A DNA stretch of 64,000 nt from Bacteroides sp. 43_108. GTDB taxonomy: Bacteria; Bacteroidota; Bacteroidia; Bacteroidales; Bacteroidaceae. How positions within the stretch are numbered: position 1 is the first letter of the stretch; the number at the start of each line of letters is the position of its first letter. Location of the stretch: NCBI GenBank assembly GCA_001915545.1, contig MNQS01000004.1, positions 24,871 through 88,870 on the forward strand. The letters run 5' to 3'. The position numbers and the translations under genes are program-made. This document shows, one piece after another, positions 1-8,166 of this stretch. Under the pieces are notes generated by a model. That model was not told where the DNA came from. It saw only the letters and a list, made by a program, of their open reading frames with translations, and did not search any database.

Positions 1-3000
1 CACACCTTACGTCCAGCCGTATCGTACACATCCACAGCCACATTGAGCAGGCTCTGCGGTCTGTTGTTGACAATAGTAAACGTTGCAGATTCCCTTATAG
101 GACTCGTACAATTGAAATCGAATATAGTAGGTTTCTGCCCTTTCTCCACATAGAATTCAATTTCCTTTACAGACGATTTGTTCATTATGTCCCAGGCACG
201 GAACAAAAGAGTATGCTTTCCTTCCTCGAGTTCGGGTATACTGAAAGACACATGTCCCTTGGTATAATCACCGACCTCCGGTACATAATAGCTGTTCAGA
301 GTATATGTCATAGACTCATTATTGTCTATTATCGCAACAATATCATGACCTACACCGCTTCCAGTTGTATTTATACCGTTTTCATCCGACAACGAAGCAT
401 ACAGCAACGGAGTTTCATTAACCTTATCGCCTGAGACGAAACTGTCTGAATTCAGATAAAGTACAATCTCCGGACCTTCATTCTCATCAGGATTACTGAT
501 ATCGTCGCTTGTGCCACCGACAATGAAATTCTCATAGTGTCCGTTAGCTTCAATAGTCTTGTCATTGTTGACGGCATACAGGCTCAAAAGGCCGTTTTCG
601 TATGAATAGTTTATATCCAACGAAACAGGGAAACTGAACGTAAATCGTCCGTTCTTCACCGAATCAGCACCGGAATAAAGCGTATTTGTACGATCATAGA
701 AAACAAAAGGCTCCTCAGCACCGGCGTTATTGCGACAAGTTATTTCTTCAAGGTTATCAAAAACAGAAGGCGAAACAGTTCCATTGAAATCTTCTACAAC
801 ATTACCGTTGCCGTCTTCTATATGTCCTTTTACTGTCACTATGCTTCCAGCACTTACAGTCGTTGCATCGCCATCGGCTTCTGCACCGTTGAATTCGTCC
901 ACTACAACCTTGTACGTCGGAGCGACAAGTGTCAGGGCTGGATCACCGAGAAGCACAAAATGGAACTTATTTTCCGTAACGTCGCTCATAGATGCACTTT
1001 CTGAAGTTACCAGACTGCATTTAGAAAGGCGCAGTGCATCGCCCAAAGAATACCTCTTTCCGTTTTCATCTGTACCGAGCACATATCTCATAAACCACTT
1101 GTTGATTTTACGGTTGTAAGAAGAGAATACCGTTCTGGTCGTCGTAAGCAAAGCTATTGCTGCTCCATCAGCATTCAGCAAAGCAGCCTCACCGATATTT
1201 TCTTCGTTCATGTCAAATGGAGATATGTCACACGATGCAGTAATCCACAAAGGCAGACGTGTTGAACGAAAGGCCTTGAAATCTGGAACCATAAGCACTT
1301 TCTCATGAGATATACTGTAAGCGGCTCCATGACCAGTATAATTCATTATCAGGGCACCGTCGCGCATCTGCTGCTCTATGTCTTTCGTTGCATCAGGATA
1401 CGATTTTCCGCTTGACGAGACCTCCAGGCTGTAAGTATCCCAATATATCTTGCGAATGTTATAATCCGGATACAAGCCTTGCGTCTGATTAGCAATAGTG
1501 TCGGCATCTTCCATGTGAAGGTTGTCATCACCGTCGTCGCCCAAAATACAGATAGTATTTTTCCACGCACCCGCTTCATCATTGCTTATGTATGCCTCTA
1601 TCTTATCTACGACATCTTTTGCAGAAGAAGAATTTGAAGCAGTAATGCGTCCGATGCCGATATCCAGTTTGTCCCTTTTCAAGGAAGAACCTTCCGCGTC
1701 ATCAAGAAAACCGAAATAATCATCCAGAATATAGCTGTATGTCTGACTGACCGAGTTGTCCGATTCGTATGCCAGCAAATAATCTTCCTGCGAAGCATTA
1801 GCCATTGCAGATGTTATCATTCTGTTATCCCAGACGCACGGTCCTAACAGCAAGAGATAACGAGGCATATCAGCTTCTGTAGAAGCCTTGTCGTAGAGCA
1901 TTTTCATGAAACGCCTGTATGCAGTGGCATCAGGAGTACCGGAAGAAAACTCATTGTAGATTTTATCGGCTGAAACAACCAGACAGTTCAAGCCATCCTT
2001 CTCCTTATGCAGTTCCGCAAGCCTATTGGCCTGTGCCGTGAGTTTTCCGCTTTCAGGCACAATAATCACGTAATTTATGCCCGACAGCGAATGCAGATCC
2101 TGATTCTCTATTTCGCCTATGATTTCAGGCGAAGGAAAAGTCTTATCAGTATTTACTGCAACAAATTCATCAGTCAACGAAACATCAGTCAATACCCTAT
2201 ATACACCATCCTCCAAAGTGCCTGGAATCTCAGAAACATCCCCTTGCGATGGTATACGCCAAACCTTGGTAGATGAACCAGCATCCGAAATTCGGAAATC
2301 GGTATAACCATCATTCACGGTTCTGAATTGCAGCCAATTATCCGTAATTTCAAGTTTTCGCGGATAACTGATTCTTATGTAATCCAAACGTCCTGATATA
2401 CCGTAACTTCTGTTATGCGTCAATGTCAATGTCGGATTCTCTGTCAATCCCTCGCTCCATGTAAAAGTTCTGCTTGCAACTGTTGCATTATCATACGTTC
2501 CGCGCACTCCAATAGACATTGTACCCAAACTGGAATCATCTATACTTACCGACAAAGTTGTGCCACCTGAAGAACTTGGCGCATTGGCAGAAAATGAAAC
2601 CGTAACACTAGCCGTTCCCTCGGTAATACCTGGAAGATTCATCTGATATTTTCTGGAATTGCCGTTTGCATAATCATAATCTTCAAAAAAAGTACGTCCG
2701 CTGTGCATCCAGCTGTACCCGTCTTTCTCATACAAGACATGATCATAGAAAGCAGACGTAATGGTTCCTTCTGCCGGATGCTCTGTTTCTTGAACGAACG
2801 ACAAAGGTTCATCATCACCGCTGTCTGTAATGAAATAATACGAATATTGTGAATAAGGGTTCTGCGTATGTATAAAATTTCGCGTGCCCGAACGGGTCCA
2901 CTTCACAGTACCTTTAGCATAAAACAGCAACGAGCCGTCGTCCTTACGCCATGTAGGCACTTGCTTGAGATCATCAGTCAAATCCTGAATATTGGTCTCT

Positions 3001-3599
3001 GAAAGTTTTTCACCGCCATAACCATAAACTTTCACCTTTGAAGGGTCACTGAACCCCAAGCCAGCCAATCGGCTCTTTGTCAGCTGATAGACACCCTTAT
3101 CGGCAACACGGATTTTCACCCACTTGCCTGAAGCTAAAACAGAATGTTCTGCATATCGACCAGTAACGGCATCACCTGCAGTCATCAACGTTCTGCCGGC
3201 AACAGTCTTTTTCATTTTCTTCTCCAAGACAGGCTTGAAAGACAACAGCTTAACAGCCTTACCGTCTTTCACTGCAATAGGATACACCGAAACGTCCAAC
3301 TGCCCTTTCTTTCGACTGACACCGATATATGAATCAACTGAAAAATCGTCTTTCAGCATATCATCGGATATTCTGTATCTCTTTCGGTCAGACTCTGTCA
3401 AGGGCGCTGTTTCTGCATATTCAATCTTGAATTCGTAGTCGTAAGCTGAATAATCCGCACCAAGTTCGTATGTATGGGTATATGCAGGTACGACCGTATC
3501 ATTTGCAGACCAGTCGACATAAGCAAACTGTGCTCTTGCCAATCCAACTGCAAAAGCACAAAATATCAGTGTAAAGAATATTCTGTTTTTAAAATTCAT
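1..3599 (-). CDS. porU: Type IX secretion system sortase PorU (C25 gingipain-like), 3'-truncated by window edge
   Basis: The frame starts at an ATG at 3599 and stays open to base 1, so about 1200 residues are seen and the C-terminus is missing. It opens with a signal peptide (hydrophobic IFFTLIFCAFAVGLARAQ). A PorU-type N-terminal region follows, with the phrases KIRVADKGVYQLT and VKVYGYGGEKLSE near residues 160-210. A peptidase C25 domain comes next. The catalytic dyad is visible as His in NYTGHG (about residue 755) and Cys in TASCDISPFD (about residue 792). In known systems PorU removes the C-terminal sorting domain of type IX cargo at the outer membrane and attaches the cargo to A-LPS. The gene starts 4 bp after the stop of the FAH-family gene, so the two are probably co-transcribed. 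A substrate-like protease with a sorting domain is encoded at 38000-45745. PorV would be expected nearby, possibly beyond the left edge. Confidence 0.9.
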   Translation of the reverse strand, partial: MNFKNRIFFTLIFCAFAVGLARAQFAYVDWSANDTVVPAYTHTYELGADYSAYDYEFKIEYAETAPLTESDRKRYRISDDMLKDDFSVDSYIGVSRKKGQLDVSVYPIAVKDGKAVKLLSFKPVLEKKMKKTVAGRTLMTAGDAVTGRYAEHSVLASGKWVKIRVADKGVYQLTKSRLAGLGFSDPSKVKVYGYGGEKLSETNIQDLTDDLKQVPTWRKDDGSLLFYAKGTVKWTRSGTRNFIHTQNPYSQYSYYFITDSGDDEPLSFVQETEHPAEGTITSAFYDHVLYEKDGYSWMHSGRTFFEDYDYANGNSRKYQMNLPGITEGTASVTVSFSANAPSSSGGTTLSVSIDDSSLGTMSIGVRGTYDNATVASRTFTWSEGLTENPTLTLTHNRSYGISGRLDYIRISYPRKLEITDNWLQFRTVNDGYTDFRISDAGSSTKVWRIPSQGDVSEIPGTLEDGVYRVLTDVSLTDEFVAVNTDKTFPSPEIIGEIENQDLHSLSGINYVIIVPESGKLTAQANRLAELHKEKDGLNCLVVSADKIYNEFSSGTPDATAYRRFMKMLYDKASTEADMPRYLLLLGPCVWDNRMITSAMANASQEDYLLAYESDNSVSQTYSYILDDYFGFLDDAEGSSLKRDKLDIGIGRITASNSSSAKDVVDKIEAYISNDEAGAWKNTICILGDDGDDNLHMEDADTIANQTQGLYPDYNIRKIYWDTYSLEVSSSGKSYPDATKDIEQQMRDGALIMNYTGHGAAYSISHEKVLMVPDFKAFRSTRLPLWITASCDISPFDMNEENIGEAALLNADGAAIALLTTTRTVFSSYNRKINKWFMRYVLGTDENGKRYSLGDALRLSKCSLVTSESASMSDVTENKFHFVLLGDPALTLVAPTYKVVVDEFNGAEADGDATTVSAGSIVTVKGHIEDGNGNVVEDFNGTVSPSVFDNLEEITCRNNAGAEEPFVFYDRTNTLYSGADSVKNGRFTFSFPVSLDINYSYENGLLSLYAVNNDKTIEANGHYENFIVGGTSDDISNPDENEGPEIVLYLNSDSFVSGDKVNETPLLYASLSDENGINTTGSGVGHDIVAIIDNNESMTYTLNSYYVPEVGDYTKGHVSFSIPELEEGKHTLLFRAWDIMNKSSVKEIEFYVEKGQKPTIFDFNCTSPIRESATFTIVNNRPQSLLNVAVDVYDTAGRKV

Positions 3600-3603
3600 T
3601 TCG

Positions 3604-4221
3604 TCATTTCACTTTAAATTCGAGCACCTTTGTATCCTCAAGATACCCTTCGAGCAATTCTCCTTCATGCACAGGCCCCACTCCTGCAGGCGTTCCAGTA
3701 AATATCAGGTCGCCCATTTTGAGTGTAAAGAAACGGCTCACATAAGCTATTATCTTGTTGACACTGAATATCATATCTCCGCTCCAGCCTTTCTGTACAG
3801 TCTGTCCGTTGATGTCGAGATGGAAATTGACATTCTGAATGTCACCTATTTCGCTTACCTTAACAAAGCGTCCGATATATGCCGAGCCATCAAATCCCTT
3901 GCAGAGTTCCCACGGCTTGCCTTCCGCTCTGAGCTTGCGCTGCAGGTCGCGTGCAGTAAAGTCAATGCCTACCGTAACCTCATCATAATATCTTGATGCA
4001 AAGCGCTCACCTATATTTCGTCCCATTCGGTTTATACGGACAACAAGTTCTGTCTCATAATCAAACTGCTCGGCAAAATCCGGAACAAAGAAAGGCTTCA
4101 TTTCTTTCTCCAGCGCCGAATCAGGCTTTGAAAATATCACCGGTTCCTCCGGTAATATTAACGTATTGTCCAGTTCTTTATTGTGTTCAGCATAATTCAT
4201 GCCTACAGCTAAAATCTTCAT
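3604..4221 (-). CDS. Fumarylacetoacetate hydrolase family protein
   Basis: The 205-residue protein is a single-domain member of the FAH superfamily, matching the short hydrolase/decarboxylase-type enzymes. Metal-binding acidic residues are visible in YETELVVRI (about residues 55-63) and VGIDFTARDLQ (about 85-95). The family's KGFDG and LIFTGTPAGVGP motifs are also present. Family members act on 2-oxo acid or acylpyruvate substrates in the cytoplasm; the substrate here cannot be read from sequence. The start is an ATG with the conserved N-terminus MKILAVGMNYAEHN. It lies immediately upstream of porU on the same strand, which suggests shared transcription rather than a functional link. Confidence 0.9.
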   Translation of the reverse strand: MKILAVGMNYAEHNKELDNTLILPEEPVIFSKPDSALEKEMKPFFVPDFAEQFDYETELVVRINRMGRNIGERFASRYYDEVTVGIDFTARDLQRKLRAEGKPWELCKGFDGSAYIGRFVKVSEIGDIQNVNFHLDINGQTVQKGWSGDMIFSVNKIIAYVSRFFTLKMGDLIFTGTPAGVGPVHEGELLEGYLEDTKVLEFKVK

Positions 4222-4316
4222 ATCTATATATTTTTTAATTTATAATACAACGTTTTACACCTTTACAAGCGAAAGAAGTCTATGTCATAATTTTCATGAC
4301 GCTACGGCCTGCCACA

Positions 4317-6035
4317 TCACACCTTAAAAGCCTTATAAGCCTTTCCGGCAGCTATATACACTACATAAGCAGACATCCGATACTCAGGAAATGACTGATT
4401 TATATCTGTCGCGTAAGCCTTGACTTGAGCGACATCGTCCGCCTTGGCATCAGAAAGTCCCTCAACAAGACGAACATCCTTAGCTTTGAAATACTTAAAT
4501 TCCACTACACGACAATCATTATGGTAGTTCGTACCGGGAACACCTGTCATCACCATGTCTGCACGTCCAGAAGGAAGATTCTGTTCCAATGCGAATGTAA
4601 AACGCCCGCGCATATATCTGGAGCAGAGCTCAAAGAACGAACACCTCACAAAATTTTCATTTATCTTGTCAAAGACCTGCGCTGGGAATTGCCCAAGATA
4701 TTTCTTGAAATAAACATCGACAATCGGCAGCAGCTTAGCATCATGTGCAAACTTCTCAAAAGCATCTATAAAATCATCTTTATGCTTATTAATGCTGTTA
4801 AGTTGATTGTAGTAGTCCATGTAGATGCTCTTCATGCTCAGATTCGGAAGCTGCATCTTGAACTCAGACTTCATAGTTATCATGCCGAGATAAAAAAGGC
4901 TGACAGGATAAAAGTCTTTCTGAAACAATTTAAATTTGCTGAACTTGCTTGACAAATCATCGAAAGCATAGCGCAACTCTCCATCGATAAGCAGTTTGTC
5001 CAACATGTCCGACGTATTATCGTGGGTTATAGTCAATCGTTTGAGCCAGTTTATGTCCGTACGCAGATTCTCGTCAACAAGTTCACGAGGCACTTCACCC
5101 TTTCCATCAGCCAGATTCTGCAAGAAATACGTCAAAATAGTTGAATTGAACAACGGTTCGGCATCAGGAAGAAAACGGTAACCGTCGTAATTATCCACAA
5201 CCATCTGCCAAAGTTCAGCAAAATTACTGTCAGAACCGGCATAGTTCTCGACTACATATCTCAGATATTCAGATGCTTCCTTATGCGTAAAGCCCATCAT
5301 ATTGAGGAAGCGCCTGTTGAGAGTTATGATATTTGCGATATTAAAACCACTTGTCAAATCATCCATTGTAACAGGCAGTACCCCAGTACAGAAACATCTT
5401 ATTATACTGCCCTCACCAATAGCGGCTTTTATTACTTTGAAGAAAGTACGTAGAAAGCTGTCACCAGTTGTTATCTGTTCATACAATCTATCCTGAAAAA
5501 CTGTCAGCAGTTGATTAGTAAAATTATCGTACTCATCAATCAAGACATACATCTTAGGAAGACCGTAATCGCTGATGAAACCCGTAAGTTCAGCCAGCAT
5601 GCTGTTGGCGTCGCCATCACTTTTGTAGCTGAATCCTTCAAAATAATTGCGGTAACGCCCGGAGACCAACCCCTCTAAAACAGGACACACAAGAGAATGG
5701 AAATTCTGTTCCAGTCCCTCTGCAGTATCAGACATGCTGAGTTTGGAAAAATCAAGACGAAGAATCAGGAAACTGTTGTGTTCCTTCGTAGGATGCTGTC
5801 CAATATAAGTATCTCCAAAAAGAGCCTCAAACCTATCCTTCTGATTTACATCATAGTAATAAGCCAAAGTAGACATGAACAGACTCTTGCCGAAACGACG
5901 AGGACGCAGAAATACAGGAGCGGAATACTCTTCCAGATATGGAATGAATTCCGTTTTGTCGATATAATAAAAATTTTCCTCGCGTAACCTGCCGTAATCA
6001 GCCACGGCGTATGGAATCCGTTTCTTATCCGCCAT
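4317..6035 (-). CDS. AAA-ATPase-like protein with C-terminal PD-(D/E)XK nuclease-like domain (DUF1703 type)
   Basis: The 572-residue protein belongs to the family that is abundant in gut Bacteroidales. The N-terminus (YAVADYGRLREENFYYIDKT) is diagnostic. A nonclassical Walker A-like segment RPRRFGKSLFMSTL follows at about residues 43-56, and a Walker B-like YVLIDEYDNF lies near residue 165. The C-terminal end carries the nuclease-like signature GRADMVM, then VVEFKYFK (D...ExK) around residues 505-535. The molecular role of the family is not established; a nucleic-acid-related or mobile-element-related role is often supposed. It stands alone, with a -7 element 37 bp upstream. No partner gene adjoins it. 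Confidence 0.9.
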   Translation of the reverse strand: MADKKRIPYAVADYGRLREENFYYIDKTEFIPYLEEYSAPVFLRPRRFGKSLFMSTLAYYYDVNQKDRFEALFGDTYIGQHPTKEHNSFLILRLDFSKLSMSDTAEGLEQNFHSLVCPVLEGLVSGRYRNYFEGFSYKSDGDANSMLAELTGFISDYGLPKMYVLIDEYDNFTNQLLTVFQDRLYEQITTGDSFLRTFFKVIKAAIGEGSIIRCFCTGVLPVTMDDLTSGFNIANIITLNRRFLNMMGFTHKEASEYLRYVVENYAGSDSNFAELWQMVVDNYDGYRFLPDAEPLFNSTILTYFLQNLADGKGEVPRELVDENLRTDINWLKRLTITHDNTSDMLDKLLIDGELRYAFDDLSSKFSKFKLFQKDFYPVSLFYLGMITMKSEFKMQLPNLSMKSIYMDYYNQLNSINKHKDDFIDAFEKFAHDAKLLPIVDVYFKKYLGQFPAQVFDKINENFVRCSFFELCSRYMRGRFTFALEQNLPSGRADMVMTGVPGTNYHNDCRVVEFKYFKAKDVRLVEGLSDAKADDVAQVKAYATDINQSFPEYRMSAYVVYIAAGKAYKAFKV

Positions 6036-6071
6036 CAGACCTTTTCTTTTAAAGCATTGAACATCCTTTCA

Positions 6072-6079
6072 CAAAGATA
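6072..6079 (-). promoter_or_regulatory. Bacteroidetes -7 promoter element
   Basis: On the minus strand this reads TATCTTTG, an exact TAnnTTTG. It is 37 bp upstream of the ATG of the AAA-ATPase-like gene (start 6035). No clear -33 box was identified. Confidence 0.6.
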
Positions 6080-6189
6080 CAAGGATTTATCAAATAAGCC
6101 ACTATACAAATGTAAATGTTTGACTTCGCAAGATTAAGACAGAGCGTAAACACAACGACCAACACGACACGCCAAGTACTCAGGCGTCA

Positions 6190-7107
6190 TCAAAATCCGC
6201 CGAGCATGGTGCTTGCAATCGACAAGGCGAAGACCAATGCAAAAACGAAAATATTTCTGGCCGTTGCTCCCAGAACCGCATTCAGTTCGCGTCCGTCAAG
6301 CTTTTCCATCAGATAAGCCGACTTCAGATGCAAAGTCAGGTATATCAGAACGAAGACACCGGACGATGCACTTGCGACTACAGCACAAGACAGATAAAAC
6401 AGGCATGAAGCAATAAGTCCAAGCCAGCGATACAGCATCAGAGCCGTTCTTCCGCCCCAGCGTACGACAACAGTACGCTTTCCGCTCACAGCATCCTGAT
6501 GGCGGTCACGATAATTGTTCACCATGAGCAGGCAGTCAGTGGCAAAACCGCACGCCAGCCCCATAATAAGACTTGCTGCAGAAAAACATCCTGCAAGTAT
6601 ATAAAATGTAAGGCACACAGGAACCAATCCAAAGAAGAGCAGTACCAGCACATCACCGTAGCCTCTGTAAGACAGACAAGTGGTATAAAGGAAACAGAAT
6701 ATTACACAAATAGCACCTACGGCTATCAGCCACCACCCTCCAAACAAGACAAGTGGCAACCCTACAGCGCACGACAGAACAGTTGCTAAACAGATGCCCC
6801 ATTTCATTGCCGTCGGCGTTATCCATCCCTGTGCACAGGCTCTTTCAGGTCCAAGACGATCCTCGCGGTCCGTGCCTTTCTTGTAATCATAATAATCGTT
6901 GACGAAGTTTGCATCTATCTGCATTACAAATGCAAACAACAGACACAGAAGGAAAGCCATCCAACTGAAAGTACCACCAAACTCAGACAAAAACTTCCAA
7001 GCCAAGGCCGCACCTATGATTACAGGCGTGGCTGCCCCTGTCAGTGTCTTAGGCCTCGAAGCCAACACCCATGCCAGCAAGCCGTTAGTTCTAACTTTCT
7101 TATTCAT
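6190..7107 (-). CDS. menA: 1,4-dihydroxy-2-naphthoate polyprenyltransferase (menaquinone synthesis)
   Basis: The 305-residue integral membrane protein belongs to the UbiA prenyltransferase superfamily. The first Asp-rich substrate site is visible as NDYYDYKKGTDREDR (about residues 69-83), as in MenA. The second, in NNYRDRHQDAVSGKRT, lies near residue 200. About eight hydrophobic segments follow the RPKTLTGAATPVI entry motif. The enzyme attaches a polyprenyl chain to DHNA, giving demethylmenaquinone for anaerobic respiration. The gene begins 33 bp after the stop of the MORN-repeat gene on the same strand, so both probably share the promoter at 7828-7836. Confidence 0.93.
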   Translation of the reverse strand: MNKKVRTNGLLAWVLASRPKTLTGAATPVIIGAALAWKFLSEFGGTFSWMAFLLCLLFAFVMQIDANFVNDYYDYKKGTDREDRLGPERACAQGWITPTAMKWGICLATVLSCAVGLPLVLFGGWWLIAVGAICVIFCFLYTTCLSYRGYGDVLVLLFFGLVPVCLTFYILAGCFSAASLIMGLACGFATDCLLMVNNYRDRHQDAVSGKRTVVVRWGGRTALMLYRWLGLIASCLFYLSCAVVASASSGVFVLIYLTLHLKSAYLMEKLDGRELNAVLGATARNIFVFALVFALSIASTMLGGF

Positions 7108-7140
7108 CGAGACTCGATAAAAATCATAAACGCATAAAAA

Positions 7141-7788
7141 TCAGTTGAAAGCACCGTCAACCTTATTGTCTTCCCAATACTGTAGAGTTATACGGTTCTC
7201 AGTTCTGAACATTGCACCGTAGCCGTGTCTCAAATTGTTTCTATACTGACCATAATAATAATTTCCATTCGTATAGTAATATGCGCCGTATCCCTCACGT
7301 TTGCCGTCTACAGTTTCACCTACATATCTGTCACCGTTCTGATATGTAAGCGACTCAAATCTATATTTCTTTATGAAATCAGCTGAAGGCAGATACTTCA
7401 ACGAATCCTTTATGATGTATATAGGATCACCGGTGCTGAGATCATATTTTATATAATGGGTTTCCGTACCAACCTCAACAGTCTGCGAACCCATCTTTAT
7501 ACCGAATATGCATCGTCCGTTGCGGAACTGCCCCATAACAATACCGTCTGCATCAGTATAGAATGTGCCATATCCGTAGATATCGCCACCTATAGTAAGC
7601 TGTCCATAATACTGACCATAAGCAGATTTGACAACATTAGCAGGATATTCCTTTACAAGATCTATAAAAGCCCCATTGAAATCATCAGGTATGACTGGAT
7701 ACTTCTCAGCATTCATCATCTGGGCTCCAGCTGCAACACAAAACATAAGTCCGGCAATCAGGGCATACACTCTATTCTTCAAAGTCAT
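7141..7788 (-). CDS. Secreted MORN-repeat protein
   Basis: The 215-residue protein has an N-terminal signal peptide (VYALIAGLMFCVAAGAQ). MORN motifs are visible near residues 68-95 (GDIYGYGTFYTDADG) and 150-195 (NGDRYVGETVDGKREGYGA, then NGNYYYGQYRNNLRHGYGA). MORN repeats form an elongated beta-hairpin array that binds lipids or proteins; no catalytic domain is present. It precedes menA on the same strand with a 33-bp gap. Its function is unknown. The start is supported by a -7 element 40 bp upstream. Confidence 0.85.
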   Translation of the reverse strand: MTLKNRVYALIAGLMFCVAAGAQMMNAEKYPVIPDDFNGAFIDLVKEYPANVVKSAYGQYYGQLTIGGDIYGYGTFYTDADGIVMGQFRNGRCIFGIKMGSQTVEVGTETHYIKYDLSTGDPIYIIKDSLKYLPSADFIKKYRFESLTYQNGDRYVGETVDGKREGYGAYYYTNGNYYYGQYRNNLRHGYGAMFRTENRITLQYWEDNKVDGAFN

Positions 7789-7827
7789 AATTATACTATT
7801 TTTCCAATTTAAACAATTAACAACTTT

Positions 7828-7836
7828 GCAAATATA
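7828..7836 (-). promoter_or_regulatory. Bacteroidetes -7 promoter element for the MORN-menA unit
   Basis: On the minus strand this reads TATATTTGC, an exact TAnnTTTGC, 40 bp upstream of the MORN gene ATG. It overlaps the first copy of the direct repeat at 7831-7848, so the repeated sequence supplies part of this promoter. Confidence 0.65.
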
Positions 7837-7930
7837 GTGAAAGCCGAGTGCAGAGACAAATTAGAAAACGAGTTTTCGAATTTGCTGTGCCGAGGCGTAT
7901 CCTATATTATCTAATATAGTGAAAGCCGAG
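7831..7930. repeat. Intergenic element bounded by 18-bp direct repeats with an internal inverted repeat
   Basis: AATATAGTGAAAGCCGAG occurs at 7831-7848 and again, identically, at 7913-7930. Between them lies an imperfect hairpin (AAATTAGAAAAC / GTTTTCGAATTT, about 7858-7883). The GCCGAG of the repeat recurs as GCCGAGGC near 7889. I recall very similar sequence in intergenic regions of other Bacteroides/Phocaeicola genomes, but cannot search for it here. It fits a dispersed REP-like element that also supplies promoter sequence. Confidence 0.65.
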
Positions 7931-7942
7931 CATAAATACATC

Positions 7943-8166
7943 ACTTATCGATATAGACACCTTCGCGAATTAATTCAAGTGTTTTTTGAATATAAGGATC
8001 TTCCAATTCATGTTCGTTCCTATAAATTTCCTCGAATGTCAATGGAATAGTGCAATCGGGCAACACTCCGCGGTTATAAGGAAATCTTTCGTCCACTGCT
8101 TCATCCATCACACATTTTACAAGAGGTATACGGCATGTTGTACCAGAATTGCCAGAAAGACATTGG
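7943..8166 (-). pseudogene. Frameshifted C-terminal tail of the S41 protease gene
   Basis: In another frame, directly continuing the S41 gene, about 73 residues can be read (CLSGNSGTTCRIPLVKC, then VLPDCTIPLTFEEI and VYIDK) up to a TGA at 7943-7945. The composition and motifs are those of an S41 protease end (the RIPL strand and the PD..IPLT..). The upstream frame instead ends early in a hydrophobic junk tail (VFLAILVQHAVYLL). A single-base deletion around 8165-8175 explains this. No programmed-slippage heptamer is in phase there. Confidence 0.75.
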
